This document shows, piece by piece, positions 9,128-18,054 of a DNA stretch of 64,000 bases (position 1 is its first letter; every line of letters begins with the position of its first letter). Under the pieces are notes generated by a model. That model had not been told where the DNA came from. It was given only the letters and a program-made list of their open reading frames with translations, and made no database searches. This DNA comes from an uncultured Acidobacteriota bacterium (GTDB taxonomy: Bacteria > Acidobacteriota > UBA6911 > RPQK01 > JAJDTT01): the NCBI GenBank assembly GCA_951812665.1, contig CATOST010000018.1:1-64000 (forward strand), written 5' to 3'. Position numbers and translations under genes: made by a program.

Positions 9128-9931
9128 TCAGAAGCGAAATACCAACAAGAGCTGGGGAAGCACTTCGTCGGCGTCCTCAAACCCGAATTTGTTGACCCAG
9201 ACATGCATTTCTATCCCTGCGAAGATACGGCCCGGGCGCCGGGCGACCGCCTTGCCCACGTCGAAACGCAATTGGGGCTGAAGCAGGACCCAGTAGGGTG
9301 CGCGGGTCCCGAACTCGGTGTCTCGCGGACTCTGCCATTCTGCGTGCCCCTCGAAAGAGAACGACCCGCCGCCGATCTCGAAGGGCAGGCCCCAGTTGAA
9401 GTCGACAAGATGGCTGTTGCCTTCCTTCGGGGCGCCGCCGGCCGGCACGCCCTGGTTGCGATCCACCAGATACACGTAGTCGACGTTCGCAAAGGCGAAA
9501 CCGGGAAGATCGAGCTGGAACCGGAAACCGGGACCGATTTTGAGAACCTTTGACTGAGCTCCCCAGTTCAGCCCGCCCAGCGGACCGATCCCCCGGATCG
9601 GCCCCCAGGGCAGATTTTGTCCGGTGATCGATCCCAGGTTGAAGTAGGGATACCACTCCATGTAGATATCCCGGTCCGTACCCGACCCGGAGCAGCAGAT
9701 CATGTCCACGAAGAAGAAGTTCTCTCCGTGGCTCCAGCCACTGCCGTGCTGAAGGGTCAGAATGTTCTGGAATCCACTGGGGCTCACCAGGTGAGGCCGG
9801 CGTGCGCTGCCACCCTGGTACTGAGCCTCGGTAACGCTCCAGCCCTGGGCCAGAACGTTCCCGTCAGTCACCAGTGGACAAATCGCAATCAGGGCCAGGA
9901 CGACGCTGCAACGGCGGATCGTCTTCTTCAT
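9128..9931 (-). CDS. Tsx-like nucleoside-specific outer-membrane channel
   Basis: The 267-residue protein starts with a signal peptide (MKKTIRRCSVVLALIA... to about residue 29, cut near VLA-QG). It ends in phenylalanine (LLLVFRF), the usual last residue of outer-membrane beta barrels. Alternating aromatic strands and the segment GENFFFVDM resemble the Tsx nucleoside channel family. The expected role is diffusion of nucleosides or similar small molecules across the outer membrane, which implies a diderm cell. It stands alone between tRNA-Ser and pcm. Family membership is likely; the substrate is inferred. Confidence 0.72.
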   Translation of the reverse strand: MKKTIRRCSVVLALIAICPLVTDGNVLAQGWSVTEAQYQGGSARRPHLVSPSGFQNILTLQHGSGWSHGENFFFVDMICCSGSGTDRDIYMEWYPYFNLGSITGQNLPWGPIRGIGPLGGLNWGAQSKVLKIGPGFRFQLDLPGFAFANVDYVYLVDRNQGVPAGGAPKEGNSHLVDFNWGLPFEIGGGSFSFEGHAEWQSPRDTEFGTRAPYWVLLQPQLRFDVGKAVARRPGRIFAGIEMHVWVNKFGFEDADEVLPQLLLVFRF

Positions 9932-9986
9932 GGCATGAAACCGCTACTAATTCCGCGCGGAAGCCTGGACTCCGAGTTCTGGTCTT

Positions 9987-10655
9987 TCAGTGCACCGCCG
10001 GTTTCCGCTTCCAGGCAAATTTACCGATCAGGGGCACAAAAATACATCGTTCCGCCCGTTTGGTGCGATATCCGTCTCCCCTCCGGGTCACGACGTGAAG
10101 GACCTGCGAATAATCCCGCCCCACCGGGATCACCAAGCGCCCTGTTTCGCCCAGTTGCTGCAACAGGGGCTCGGGGATTCTGGGAGATGCTGCGCCGACG
10201 ATGACGCTCTTGAACGGTGCGAATTCTTCCCAGCCCAGCGTCCCATCGGCCACTCTCACCTCGACATCCCGATGCCCCAGCTCGTCGAGCCGAGTCGCCG
10301 CCTGGTCGGCCAGCTCCGGGATCCGTTCCACGGTGAAGACCTGAGCCTTCATGGCCGAAAGCAGCGCAGCCTGATATCCGCTTCCGGTCCCTATCTCCAG
10401 CACACGGTTGCCGGGGGACACCCTCGCCGCTTGAACCATAGCGGCAATCATGTAGGGCTGACTGACGGTCTGATCATGGCCGATGGGAATGGGGCCGTCA
10501 TCGTACGCCCGCTCAACCCATTTGTCAGGCACGAAACGATGACGAGGGACTTCCAGGAACGCCTCCAGCAAGCTGCTGTCCCGGATACCTCGGGCTCTCA
10601 GTTGCTTCTCCACCATCTGGCGGCGTTCCGGGCCGTAGGATGCGCGCCGTTTCAT
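9987..10655 (-). CDS. pcm: Protein-L-isoaspartate O-methyltransferase
   Basis: Pcm methylates isoaspartyl residues in aged proteins so that they can return to normal aspartate. The 222-residue protein shows ISQPYMIA-type substrate motif (TVSQPYMIAAMVQA), the SAM-binding VLEIGTGSGYQAALL, and VIVGAASPRIPEPLLQQL followed by GRLVIPVG, all in family order. Its ATG overlaps the rnhB stop by 4 bases, so it is translated after rnhB. The length is standard. Confidence 0.93.
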   Translation of the reverse strand: MKRRASYGPERRQMVEKQLRARGIRDSSLLEAFLEVPRHRFVPDKWVERAYDDGPIPIGHDQTVSQPYMIAAMVQAARVSPGNRVLEIGTGSGYQAALLSAMKAQVFTVERIPELADQAATRLDELGHRDVEVRVADGTLGWEEFAPFKSVIVGAASPRIPEPLLQQLGETGRLVIPVGRDYSQVLHVVTRRGDGYRTKRAERCIFVPLIGKFAWKRKPAVH

Positions 10656-11431
10656 GCCGCTCCCCGGCCGAATGACCTCCGATGCACCCGCGTCCTCCCA
10701 TATTTCTCGATTGCCCGGCGGTGCTGCCTGGTCGGATAGCCCTTGTGGCGGGCAAATCCATATTCCGGATACACCCGGTCCAGCTTCATCATGAGCCGAT
10801 CCCGATGGGTCTTCGCCAGGATCGATGCGCCGGCTATTGAGAAATGCCTGCGGTCCCCGCCGACGCAGCGCTCCTGCGGGATCTCGAGGTCCGGAATCCG
10901 GCGGCCGTCCACCAGGGCGACCTCCGGCGCCGGACGGAGAACCGCGACGGCCCGCTTCATGGCCAGAAGACCGGCATGGAAGATATTCAGCCGGTCGATC
11001 TCCGGCACCGACGCCTCTCCGATCCCCATGGCGACCGCGGCTCGGGCAATGACCTCGGCCAACTCGTTGCGGCGGGCGCTCGAGAGTCTCTTGGAGTCGT
11101 CCATGCCGCAGATTTCAGTGCCCGGCTCGAAGATCACCGCGGCAGCGACGACCGGTCCCGCCAGGGGGCCCATGCCGGCTTCGTCTACCCCGGCGACCCT
11201 TACGGTCCCGCTACGCCACAGCCTGCGCTCCTTACCCAGCATCGAATTCAAGCGGCGTCTCTCCGCTCGGGCCGAAGCCCGCGCGCGCTCCAGCCGGCGC
11301 CCAAGACGCCGCACTCCGACTCTCGGGTCCCGCGCCAGGGCGGACAACACCGCGGAAGTCACCCGGACTTCACCGGAGCTAAGCGCTCCCCTGATTTGGG
11401 ACAGGGTCAACCGGGACGGCTCCAGTGCCAC
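10652..11431 (-). CDS. rnhB: Ribonuclease HII, with GMG in place of the GRG motif
   Basis: RNase HII nicks DNA at embedded ribonucleotides and removes RNA from hybrids. The catalytic DEAG and later segments (MDDSKRLSSARR, EIDRLNIFHA, LVDGR, GDRRHFSIAGASILAK) are present. The usual DEAGRGPLAG reads DEAGMGPLAG here, with the Met codon at 11171-11173. That arginine belongs to the GRG motif that recognises the ribonucleotide. An N-terminal helical extension of about 80 residues precedes the catalytic domain, similar in size to that of some Gram-positive enzymes. I chose ATG 11431 with GGAG upstream; a GTG at 11464 is possible. Confidence 0.9.
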   Translation of the reverse strand: MALEPSRLTLSQIRGALSSGEVRVTSAVLSALARDPRVGVRRLGRRLERARASARAERRRLNSMLGKERRLWRSGTVRVAGVDEAGMGPLAGPVVAAAVIFEPGTEICGMDDSKRLSSARRNELAEVIARAAVAMGIGEASVPEIDRLNIFHAGLLAMKRAVAVLRPAPEVALVDGRRIPDLEIPQERCVGGDRRHFSIAGASILAKTHRDRLMMKLDRVYPEYGFARHKGYPTRQHRRAIEKYGRTRVHRRSFGRGAA

Positions 11432-11472
11432 CATACAGTTCGCCACTCCAGCCGATTTGGACACGCATGAGC

Positions 11473-11575
11473 TTAGCAGCCCGTGGCCAAGGTCGTCACC
11501 GCATTCGACCGTCCCTGCATCCCGGCGGGCACAGGAACGGTCTCGGTGCTCACGGGACTTTCACCACGGACTGCC
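11473..11575. repeat. Short copy of the TTAACAG-CCGTGG palindromic element
   Basis: About 103 bp, starting TTAGCAGCCCGTGG and ending with CCACGGACTG. It matches both arms of the element at 59578-59743, sharing for example CATTCGACCGTCCCTGCATC and GACTTTCACCACGGACTG. It lacks the central 60 or so bases, which form the inner hairpin of the longer copy. Confidence 0.8.
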
Positions 11576-11618
11576 AGCCAGGACACCGGCAGGCAGGTAA
11601 TGCGAAGAAGCCAACTCT

Positions 11619-11647
11619 TTTTTGGGTATCCGCAACTCCATTATAAT
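11619..11647 (+). promoter_or_regulatory. Putative tyrA promoter with a consensus -10
   Basis: A perfect TATAAT lies at 11642-11647, only 8 bases before the GTG start at 11656. The -35 region is a T-rich TTTTTG stretch (11619-11624), a weak match. The geometry would place the transcript start at or next to the start codon, which suggests a leaderless mRNA. Confidence 0.5.
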
Positions 11648-11655
11648 GCCCCGTT

Positions 11656-12405
11656 GTGAGCACCGGCAATATTGGCCTCCTGGGCTTTGGGCGCTTCGGC
11701 CAACTGGTCTACCGCCAGCTGCCCGCCGGCAAAGTCGCCGGCGTATTCGACCACGATCGCGCAAAACTGGCCGGATTGTCCGATGCCGCCACCCTGGAGC
11801 AGGTGCTCACGGCCAAGTACATCATTCTCGCCACCCCCATTTCCGCCATCGATGGCGTCTGCAAACAGATTTCTCCGGGCCTCAGAACCGGCCAGGTGAT
11901 CGTGGACACCTGCAGTGTCAAACAATATCCCGTCGACTGCATGTTGTCCCGCCTCCCCGACGGGATTCAGATTTTGGGCACCCACCCCCTCTTCGGACCC
12001 GACAGTGGCAGGAATGGAATCGGAGGCATGAAGATCGCAGTCTGCCCAGTGCGAATAGACTCTGCGAATTACGACCGCATACGCGCCTTTCTCCACGGCC
12101 TCGGATTGGAGATCATCGAGACTACGCCGCGGGAGCACGACCGCAGACTCGCTCGCACCCAAGCCATATTCCACCTGATCTCCCAGGCGCTGAAGGAGTT
12201 GGATTGGCGGGAGCAGCAACTCTCCACACCGGGCCCGGCTGCCTTCTATCGGCTGGCTGAAACCGTTCAGAACGACACGGCAGAGCTGTTTCTGGACATG
12301 GAGCGGCGCAACATCTACGCCAGCGCGTACCGGCGACAGTTCATCAGCAAACTGGTCGAGATCGACGAACTTCTCTCCCGGGGTGAGACGTCCGAGCCGG
12401 CTTGA
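11656..12405 (+). CDS. tyrA: Prephenate dehydrogenase (TyrA family)
   Basis: TyrA oxidises prephenate (or arogenate) with NAD(P) on the way to tyrosine. The protein starts with a Rossmann loop (IGLLGFGRFGQLV) followed by an acidic VFDHD. It continues with LATPISAI, VDTCSVKQ and GTHPLFGPDSG, all typical of the family. At 249 residues it is the short form without an ACT or chorismate mutase domain. The start is GTG 11656, right after a strong -10 box and without a ribosome-binding site. It lies 6 bp ahead of the DUF374 gene and probably shares its transcript. Confidence 0.88.
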   Translation: MSTGNIGLLGFGRFGQLVYRQLPAGKVAGVFDHDRAKLAGLSDAATLEQVLTAKYIILATPISAIDGVCKQISPGLRTGQVIVDTCSVKQYPVDCMLSRLPDGIQILGTHPLFGPDSGRNGIGGMKIAVCPVRIDSANYDRIRAFLHGLGLEIIETTPREHDRRLARTQAIFHLISQALKELDWREQQLSTPGPAAFYRLAETVQNDTAELFLDMERRNIYASAYRRQFISKLVEIDELLSRGETSEPA

Positions 12406-12411
12406 GAAATC

Positions 12412-13095
12412 ATGAACGCTGAAGCAGTGCACCTGTCGCAGCGCCTTCGCCTGGCTGCAGGGAGTACGGTCGGATGGGCCCTGATTTGGAGCCTCGGCAC
12501 GCTCCTTCGGTATCGAGTCGAAGGTTGGGAACATTTTGCCCGGTTAAATCGCCGAGGCATTCCCTTTATCTTCAGCTTCTGGCACAACCAGATCTTTTGC
12601 GCCACCCATTTCTGGCGATTCCGGGAGATCGGCGTGATCACCAGCCAGCACGCCGACGGGGAGTACATGGCTCGCATCATTCAACGATTCGGGTACTTTC
12701 CGGCCAGAGGATCCAGCCGTCGAGGCTCTACCCAGGCCCTCCTCCAGCTCAAACGCCATCTGGCCGACGGCCGGCCCGTGGGTTTTGCCGCCGACGGACC
12801 CGTGGGGCCGGCCTACAAGGTCAAGCCCGGGCCGCTCTGGCTCTCCATGAAGACCGGGGTTCCCATCCTTCCGTTCCATATCCAGCCCCGACGATTCTGG
12901 GCCGGATCCGGTTGGGACGGGTTTCGAATCCCCAAGCCCTTCTCCCAAACCCTGGTGAAGATCGGGCAGCCGCTACTGGTGCCTCCCGGACAATCCGCCG
13001 CGGACTGGCTGCCCAGATATCAGGGAACGATGGACGCACTCAAGGAATACTGCGAATCCTACCCCTGGAGCCGGAAGAGAAGCCCGGAGCGCTGA
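12412..13095 (+). CDS. DUF374 family lysophospholipid acyltransferase-like protein
   Basis: The 227-residue protein belongs to the lysophospholipid acyltransferase-like fold known as DUF374. It has an N-terminal hydrophobic stretch, then SFWHNQIF, a HxxxxD-like region, FPARGSSRRGSTQALLQL, and GFAADGPVGPAYKVKPG. Relatives are thought to acylate a lipid A-like or phospholipid acceptor at the inner membrane, but the substrate is unproven. It follows tyrA by 6 bp. Its 3' end overlaps the convergent VWFA gene by 56 bp. Confidence 0.8.
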   Translation: MNAEAVHLSQRLRLAAGSTVGWALIWSLGTLLRYRVEGWEHFARLNRRGIPFIFSFWHNQIFCATHFWRFREIGVITSQHADGEYMARIIQRFGYFPARGSSRRGSTQALLQLKRHLADGRPVGFAADGPVGPAYKVKPGPLWLSMKTGVPILPFHIQPRRFWAGSGWDGFRIPKPFSQTLVKIGQPLLVPPGQSAADWLPRYQGTMDALKEYCESYPWSRKRSPER

Positions 13096-14524
13096 CACTG
13101 ACGTCGCGCTGGAAGAAGAACATTTTCCAGGTGGGAATTTCCAACAGGGCGATTCGAAAATTGTATCGTCCCGGCCGTGCGAAAAGCTTGTTGGTGTAGA
13201 TGATCCCGCGGCCGTCCCGGAGCTCCTTCCTTTCCAGGGTGGCCCTGAAGAACTCTCTCATCCTTACGACTTCCCGCCCGTTCGCATCCACCAGCTGGCC
13301 GATGATTCCCAGTTGGGTTCGGACATTTCCCCCCTTCTCCCGCGACAGCGTATAAGGGCTGATCTTGATTCGGAAGGGCAACCCGACCTTGCCCGCAATC
13401 TGCCCCCTGGGCCGGAGTATGTCGACATCGGCACCCAGCTCGTACCGTTCCAGACCCTCGTCCTCGGGTTGTCCCAGCTCGACTTCGCTGTAGAAGAGGG
13501 CCTCGATGAACTTTTTCTTGGCGCGGAGACGGCCGGGTGCCCGAGTGAACGGGCGCGACACCAGCAAATTGGCGTTCGGAGTCCTGACCACGGCCGGGGA
13601 GTCGGGATCGGCGCCCGGCGCCTCGTCGCCGGAGATGCCGATGGAGTAGAGGTTGCCGAAAACGTCGTCGTTGATCTGTGCCAAAGTGGAATCGAAGTCG
13701 AGGATGGTTTCGATCCCGCTGAAGTGCATTCCGCCGGTCTTCGCGGCCAAACGCGCGAAGGCGGCTGCCTTCACCTCCGCCTTCGGATCTTCCGCCGCGA
13801 CGAGTCCCGGAGCCGTCGGCAGCGCCCTCGCCGACGGAACCAGAATAGTATAGATTCTCACATCCTCGCGAAGGGCCAGGGCCGCGGTCCTCTCGGCTCG
13901 GCGGTAGGCATCGTCCATCCCATCGGAGACGAGAATCAACACCTTGCCGTCGCCGGGCCTCGCCCGGCTGCCGAGTGGTGCCAGCAGCGCCTCCACCGAC
14001 TCGTAAATTGCGGTTCGACCCTGGTGCGGACGGGCCGCCGCGAAGGCCTTCTCCGCAAGTGCCTTGCGGGAGGTGAACTCCTGAAATACCAGCAACTTGT
14101 CAGTAAAGCCAAAGACGCCGATCTGGGTGAACAGGTGGATGTTGTCCAAAAAGTTCTGGGCGGCCATGATCTCCTCCGCCCTGGTGGCAAAGGTGCTTCC
14201 ACTCACGTCCAGAAGAAAGGCGATCCAGAGGCGGCCCAGATCGGGTGTCTGTTTTCGCGGGGGGCGAAAAAAGACGATCTCCCGTTCCCTTCCTCCCTGG
14301 ATGACACGGAAGTCCTCCTGGGTCAGGGAGTTGACCAGCCGGTTCCGGGAATCTCTGACGGTGAAACGAAGCAGAACCAGATCCACTCTGACCCGGATCG
14401 CTTCGTCCTGGGTCTGGTCCTGTGGAATCGCCCCAGCCGGACCCAGCCAGATCCAGAGAATCGGGGCCAGGGCCAGCCACCTGAGCTGCCCCCACCGTCG
14501 CCGACTCCGGATCTCACTTTTCAT
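13040..14524 (-). CDS. Secreted von Willebrand factor A domain protein of the acidobacterial type
   Basis: A signal peptide (residues 1-32, MKSEIRSRRRWG then a hydrophobic run to GPAGA) precedes a conserved beta domain (VRVDLVLLRFTVRDSRNRLV, LTQEDFRVIQGG). The VWA domain follows, with the metal-binding DVSGST and later LVSDGMDDAYRR. The order matches the family usually called VWFA-related acidobacterial domain proteins, whose role is unknown; a binding or envelope function is likely. The chosen ATG (14522-14524) lies 1 bp after the folE stop. An ATG further upstream would place the signal peptide internally. The 3' end overlaps the convergent DUF374 gene. Confidence 0.85.
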   Translation of the reverse strand: MKSEIRSRRRWGQLRWLALAPILWIWLGPAGAIPQDQTQDEAIRVRVDLVLLRFTVRDSRNRLVNSLTQEDFRVIQGGREREIVFFRPPRKQTPDLGRLWIAFLLDVSGSTFATRAEEIMAAQNFLDNIHLFTQIGVFGFTDKLLVFQEFTSRKALAEKAFAAARPHQGRTAIYESVEALLAPLGSRARPGDGKVLILVSDGMDDAYRRAERTAALALREDVRIYTILVPSARALPTAPGLVAAEDPKAEVKAAAFARLAAKTGGMHFSGIETILDFDSTLAQINDDVFGNLYSIGISGDEAPGADPDSPAVVRTPNANLLVSRPFTRAPGRLRAKKKFIEALFYSEVELGQPEDEGLERYELGADVDILRPRGQIAGKVGLPFRIKISPYTLSREKGGNVRTQLGIIGQLVDANGREVVRMREFFRATLERKELRDGRGIIYTNKLFARPGRYNFRIALLEIPTWKMFFFQRDVSVSAPGFSSGSRGRIRSIP

Positions 14525-14525
14525 T

Positions 14526-15077
14526 TCAAGTCTTCCGGGCGCCCACCAAGTGCAAAAACTCGCTCCGGGACCGCTGATCATCCCGGAACTTGCCCAGCAT
14601 GGCGGAAGTCATGATCCGGGCTTGCCGCTTTTCGACCCCTCGCATCAACATGCACAAGTGTTGCGCCTCGACAACGACCGCCACACCCTTGGGCCGGATC
14701 TTGTTGTTGACGGTCTCGGCAATCTGCTGGGTGAGCCGCTCCTGGACTTGCAGGCGCCGCGCGAACACGTCGACGATTCTCGGAATCTTGCTGAGCCCGA
14801 TGACCCGATCCGAAGGAAGGTATCCGACATGGCATCTGCCGAAGAAGGGGAGCAGATGATGTTCGCAAAGGCTATAGACCTCGATGTCTTTGACGATCAC
14901 CATTTCATCGTAGTCCACCTTGAAATAGGCGCCGTTGAGCAACTCGTCCACATCCTGCCCGTATCCTCTGGTCAGGAAACGCAGGGCGCGCTCCACCCTT
15001 TCGGGCGTGCCGACAAGCCCCTCCCGCTTGGGGTCCTCACCGATCTCATGAAGCAGCTGCCTCACCAACCCTTCCAA
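14526..15077 (-). CDS. folE: GTP cyclohydrolase I
   Basis: FolE converts GTP to dihydroneopterin triphosphate, the first step of folate and pterin synthesis. The core is clear: [15 protein letters not shown] (zinc Cys and His), [36 protein letters not shown], and [12 protein letters not shown] with the last zinc cysteine. I chose the TTG at 15077 because AGGAGG lies 6 bases upstream and the protein then starts where short homologs align ([16 protein letters not shown]). An ATG at 15170 would add 31 residues and overlap the HIT gene. Confidence 0.9.
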   Translation of the reverse strand: MEGLVRQLLHEIGEDPKREGLVGTPERVERALRFLTRGYGQDVDELLNGAYFKVDYDEMVIVKDIEVYSLCEHHLLPFFGRCHVGYLPSDRVIGLSKIPRIVDVFARRLQVQERLTQQIAETVNNKIRPKGVAVVVEAQHLCMLMRGVEKRQARIMTSAMLGKFRDDQRSRSEFLHLVGARKT

Positions 15078-15129
15078 GGCCAACCTCCTGCCAATCCCGT
15101 TTTCCGAACCTGCGCCCTGACAGCCGGTG

Positions 15130-15471
15130 TCAACCCGGAGGCCAGCCCAGGTGTCGACCGCCCAGAACATGGGCGTGAATGTGAAACACGCTCTGCCCGG
15201 CAGCGCCGCCGTTGTTCAGGACGACACGATAGCCCGAGGCCAACCCTTCACCGCGCGCTACTACCTTGGCGAGCAGCAACAGCCGGCCAAGCAGGACGGC
15301 GTCTTCCTCCGCCGCTTCGCCCAAAGAACCAAGGTGCTTCTTGGGAATCACCAGGATATGGGTGGGAGCCTGGGGTCTGATGTCTCGAAACGCCAGGGCC
15401 CATTCGTCCTCCGCCACCACAGCCGCGCCAAGTTCCCCGCTCACGATCCGGCAGAACAGGCAATCACTCAC
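15130..15471 (-). CDS. HIT family nucleotide hydrolase
   Basis: The 113-residue protein is a histidine triad protein with [11 protein letters not shown] at the N-terminus and the catalytic HIHAHVLGG near the C-terminus (HxHxH). Such enzymes hydrolyse nucleoside phosphoramidates such as adenylyl-lysine adducts. The GTG start at 15469-15471 overlaps the prmC stop by 8 bases and places the CxxC-like zinc knuckle at residues 4-7. The longer in-frame upstream part is prmC read in another frame. Confidence 0.92.
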   Translation of the reverse strand: MSDCLFCRIVSGELGAAVVAEDEWALAFRDIRPQAPTHILVIPKKHLGSLGEAAEEDAVLLGRLLLLAKVVARGEGLASGYRVVLNNGGAAGQSVFHIHAHVLGGRHLGWPPG

Positions 15472-16381
15472 CCGACACCTCGCCTTGGCTCCCCCGGACC
15501 AACACCAGACAACGTTCGATGCCCGCCAGATCCTTCCGGACCTCCACCTCGCGCCAGTTCCAACGCCGTGCCAATCGGCAGACACGCTCCTTGGCGCCCG
15601 CGCCGATCTCCAAAACCAAAGGAGCTGACGGCTCCAATACCGACGGACATCCCTCCAACAACACTTCGTACATCTCCATGCCGTCCCGGCCCGCAAAGAC
15701 CGCCTCGCAGGGCTCATAGGCGGCGACCGACCGGTCGACCCTCCCGCGGTCCGCGGTTGCGACGTAGGGGGGGTTCGACACCATCAGGTCCCAACGGTCC
15801 GTCCGCCCAATCACCGGCGCCAAGTCTCGCCCCTCCAGAAACTCCACCCGGGATTCGCAACCGTGACGCGACGCGTTCTTCCTCGCCACCGCCAGGGCGC
15901 GGCGCGATACGTCCGTGGCCGTTACCCGGACCCCCGGCCGTTCGGCGGCCAGCGTCACCGCTATGGCCCCCGAACCCGTTCCCAGGTCGAGCACTCTCGG
16001 ATTTGGTTGGGCCCTGCCGTCGAGCCACTCCAAGCAGACATCCAGCAGCAGCTCCGTCTCCGGTCGGGGAATCAGCACCCCCGGCCCAACCGCAAAAACT
16101 CTTCCGTAGAACTCCTGATTCCCCAACAAGTATTGGAGCGGATAATGCTCTCCTCGCTTCCGGAGCCAGCTTTCCCATCTCGCAGCCTGGCCGGAGGCCA
16201 AGCGCAATTCAGGGTGCGCCAACAAGTACGCCCGGGGACGCCCCAGAATGCAACCCAGCATCAGCTCCGCATCCAGACGCGGAAAACGGATACTATGTCG
16301 CCTGAGGTGCGAGGTTCCCTGCCCAACGGCTTCCCCTACCGTCATCCCCGCCGGAATCCTGTTCAGACGGGATTCAAGCAA
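15464..16381 (-). CDS. prmC: Peptide chain release factor N5-glutamine methyltransferase
   Basis: PrmC methylates the glutamine of the GGQ motif in release factors, which boosts termination. The 305-residue protein has the helical N-terminal domain, PLQYLLGNQEFYGR, LIPRPETELLLD, the SAM loop VLDLGTGSGAIAV, and the substrate-binding NPPY motif. The ATG overlaps the 3' end of prfA by 8 bases, so enzyme and substrate are made together. HIT and folE follow in the same direction. Confidence 0.95.
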   Translation of the reverse strand: MLESRLNRIPAGMTVGEAVGQGTSHLRRHSIRFPRLDAELMLGCILGRPRAYLLAHPELRLASGQAARWESWLRKRGEHYPLQYLLGNQEFYGRVFAVGPGVLIPRPETELLLDVCLEWLDGRAQPNPRVLDLGTGSGAIAVTLAAERPGVRVTATDVSRRALAVARKNASRHGCESRVEFLEGRDLAPVIGRTDRWDLMVSNPPYVATADRGRVDRSVAAYEPCEAVFAGRDGMEMYEVLLEGCPSVLEPSAPLVLEIGAGAKERVCRLARRWNWREVEVRKDLAGIERCLVLVRGSQGEVSGE

Positions 16382-17447
16382 TTTTCTGTGCCTTCAGCGC
16401 TTCAGCCTGATCGTAAGCGATCAGGGGGTCGAGAAGGTCGTCGAGGGCGCCCCCCAGCACGGCCTCGAGGCGGTGCAACGAGACACCGACCCTGTGGTCG
16501 GTGATGCGATTCTGGGGAAAGTTGTAGGTCCGGATCTTCTCGCTGCGGTCGCCGCTGCCGACCAGGGCGCGGCGTCTGGCCGCCACCTCATCGTGCCGTT
16601 CCCGGAGAGCCCGCTCGTACAAACGGGACCTCAACACCTTGAGCGCCTTGTTCTTGTTCTTGAGCTGCGACTTCTCGTCCTGGCAGGTTACGACCTCGCC
16701 ACTTGGAATGTGGGTGACACGCACCGCTGAGTAAGTCGTGTTCACCGACTGCCCGCCGGGACCGGAGGAGCAATAGGTGTCCCACCGCAGGTCATTGGGG
16801 TGGATCTTGATGTCGACGTCATCCGCTTCCGGCAGAACGGCAACCGTCACGGCGGAGGTGTGAACCCTTCCCTGAGTCTCCGTTTCCGGCACCCTTTGGA
16901 CCCGATGCACACCGCTCTCAAACTTCAGCCGGCCGTAGACCTGCTTGCCTTCGATGGTGGCGCTCGCTTCTTTCAGTCCGCCGGCATCGGTGGCATGCGC
17001 GGAAATGATTTCCACCCTCCACCCGTGCGACTCGGCATACCTTCCGTACATGCGGAAGATTTCCTGTGCGAACAGGCTGGCTTCGACGCCTCCGGTGCCG
17101 GCACGGATCTCCAGGATGGCATTCTTTTCGTCGTTGGGGTCCCCGGGCAGGAGCAGGACACGCAACTCCTCTTCCTGCTCGGAGACGCGAGCCTCAAACA
17201 TCCCCAACTCGCCCCTCGCCAACTCCGCCAACTCCGCGTCCGCCTCGCCCCCAGCCATCTCCCTGAGATCCTTCACCTCGCGTAGCGTTCGCCGGTACTC
17301 CCTGTATTTTTCGACCAGTGGGCGCAACTCCGAATGCGTCTTCGCGGCCTCCCGGTAACGATCCCGGGAGGCAACGACCCGGGGATCTCCCAATTGTCGG
17401 GAAACCTCCTCATAGGTTGCTTCCAGAGCGCGTAATTTCTCTAACAT
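16374..17447 (-). CDS. prfA: Peptide chain release factor 1
   Basis: RF1 reads UAA and UAG. The 357-residue protein starts at ATG 17447 (MLEKLRALEATYEEV). It contains the stop-codon recognition region VQRVPETETQGRVHTS, with the PxT tripeptide typical of RF1, and the catalytic GPGGQ (SSGPGGQSVNTTYSAVR). An in-frame ATG at 17525 adds 26 unrelated residues and was rejected. It lies upstream of prmC in a tight operon. Confidence 0.95.
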   Translation of the reverse strand: MLEKLRALEATYEEVSRQLGDPRVVASRDRYREAAKTHSELRPLVEKYREYRRTLREVKDLREMAGGEADAELAELARGELGMFEARVSEQEEELRVLLLPGDPNDEKNAILEIRAGTGGVEASLFAQEIFRMYGRYAESHGWRVEIISAHATDAGGLKEASATIEGKQVYGRLKFESGVHRVQRVPETETQGRVHTSAVTVAVLPEADDVDIKIHPNDLRWDTYCSSGPGGQSVNTTYSAVRVTHIPSGEVVTCQDEKSQLKNKNKALKVLRSRLYERALRERHDEVAARRRALVGSGDRSEKIRTYNFPQNRITDHRVGVSLHRLEAVLGGALDDLLDPLIAYDQAEALKAQKIA

Positions 17448-17575
17448 GGCAGGGACTTCCGGAGGCTTGTCTCCCCAACTCCGGCTACAGGTTCCAGGAC
17501 CCCGCGACGAGAGTCGCCACGGCATTCGGGCGCAACACCGGCGCCAGTGCGACGCTGTAACGTCACCGCAGGCTC

Positions 17576-17782
17576 CTAGCGGATGAGGCCGTACTTCCTC
17601 TGGAACCGCTCGACGCGGCCCGCGGTGTCTATCAGCTTCTGCTTACCGGTGAAAAAGGGGTGACAACTAGAACAGATCTCGAGGCGCAGTTGGTCCCTGT
17701 GGGTGGATCGGGTCTCCCAACCCGCGCCGCACGCACAGCGCACCGTGACGACGCCGTAGTCGGGATGGATGCCTGCTTTCAT
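17576..17782 (-). CDS. rpmE: 50S ribosomal protein L31
   Basis: The 68-residue protein has the L31 pattern [14 protein letters not shown], then [28 protein letters not shown]. The cysteines form the zinc-binding C+ type. GGGAG lies about 10 bases before the ATG. It is transcribed away from rpsA, 128 bp ahead of prfA. Confidence 0.96.
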   Translation of the reverse strand: MKAGIHPDYGVVTVRCACGAGWETRSTHRDQLRLEICSSCHPFFTGKQKLIDTAGRVERFQRKYGLIR

Positions 17783-18054
17783 CTGTGACCGCTCCCTTTT
17801 CTCGCTCGCCTCACACGCAGACGAAGGAGGAGTTTAGCAAATCGGCCGCGTCGAGTCGAGTCGGGCCGCGGCTCTTGACAACACGGACGACCGGCGGTTA
17901 ATGATCAACCTCACGCCCCGGGGCGGTTGCGGAAGGCAGACTGAATATCCTATCCTGAATGCCCCCTCTTTGAGTAAGTCGGCCGGATTGAGGAGGGGGA
18001 AGTTTGCAGTCTGCTCAGGAAAGATGACGCCGGCTGGCAGGAGGAACATTGCGG
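17783..18054 (+). promoter_or_regulatory. rpmE/rpsA divergent region with rpsA promoter and leader hairpin
   Basis: TTGACA (17875-17880) is followed after 17 or 18 bases by TTAATG/TAATGA (17898-17904), a good candidate promoter for rpsA. The resulting leader of about 140 bases can fold a hairpin in which CCCCCTC (17962-17968) pairs with GAGGGGG (17993-17999). AGGAGG at about 18039 is the ribosome-binding site. S1 is autoregulated through its leader in some bacteria, so this hairpin may matter. Confidence 0.55.
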
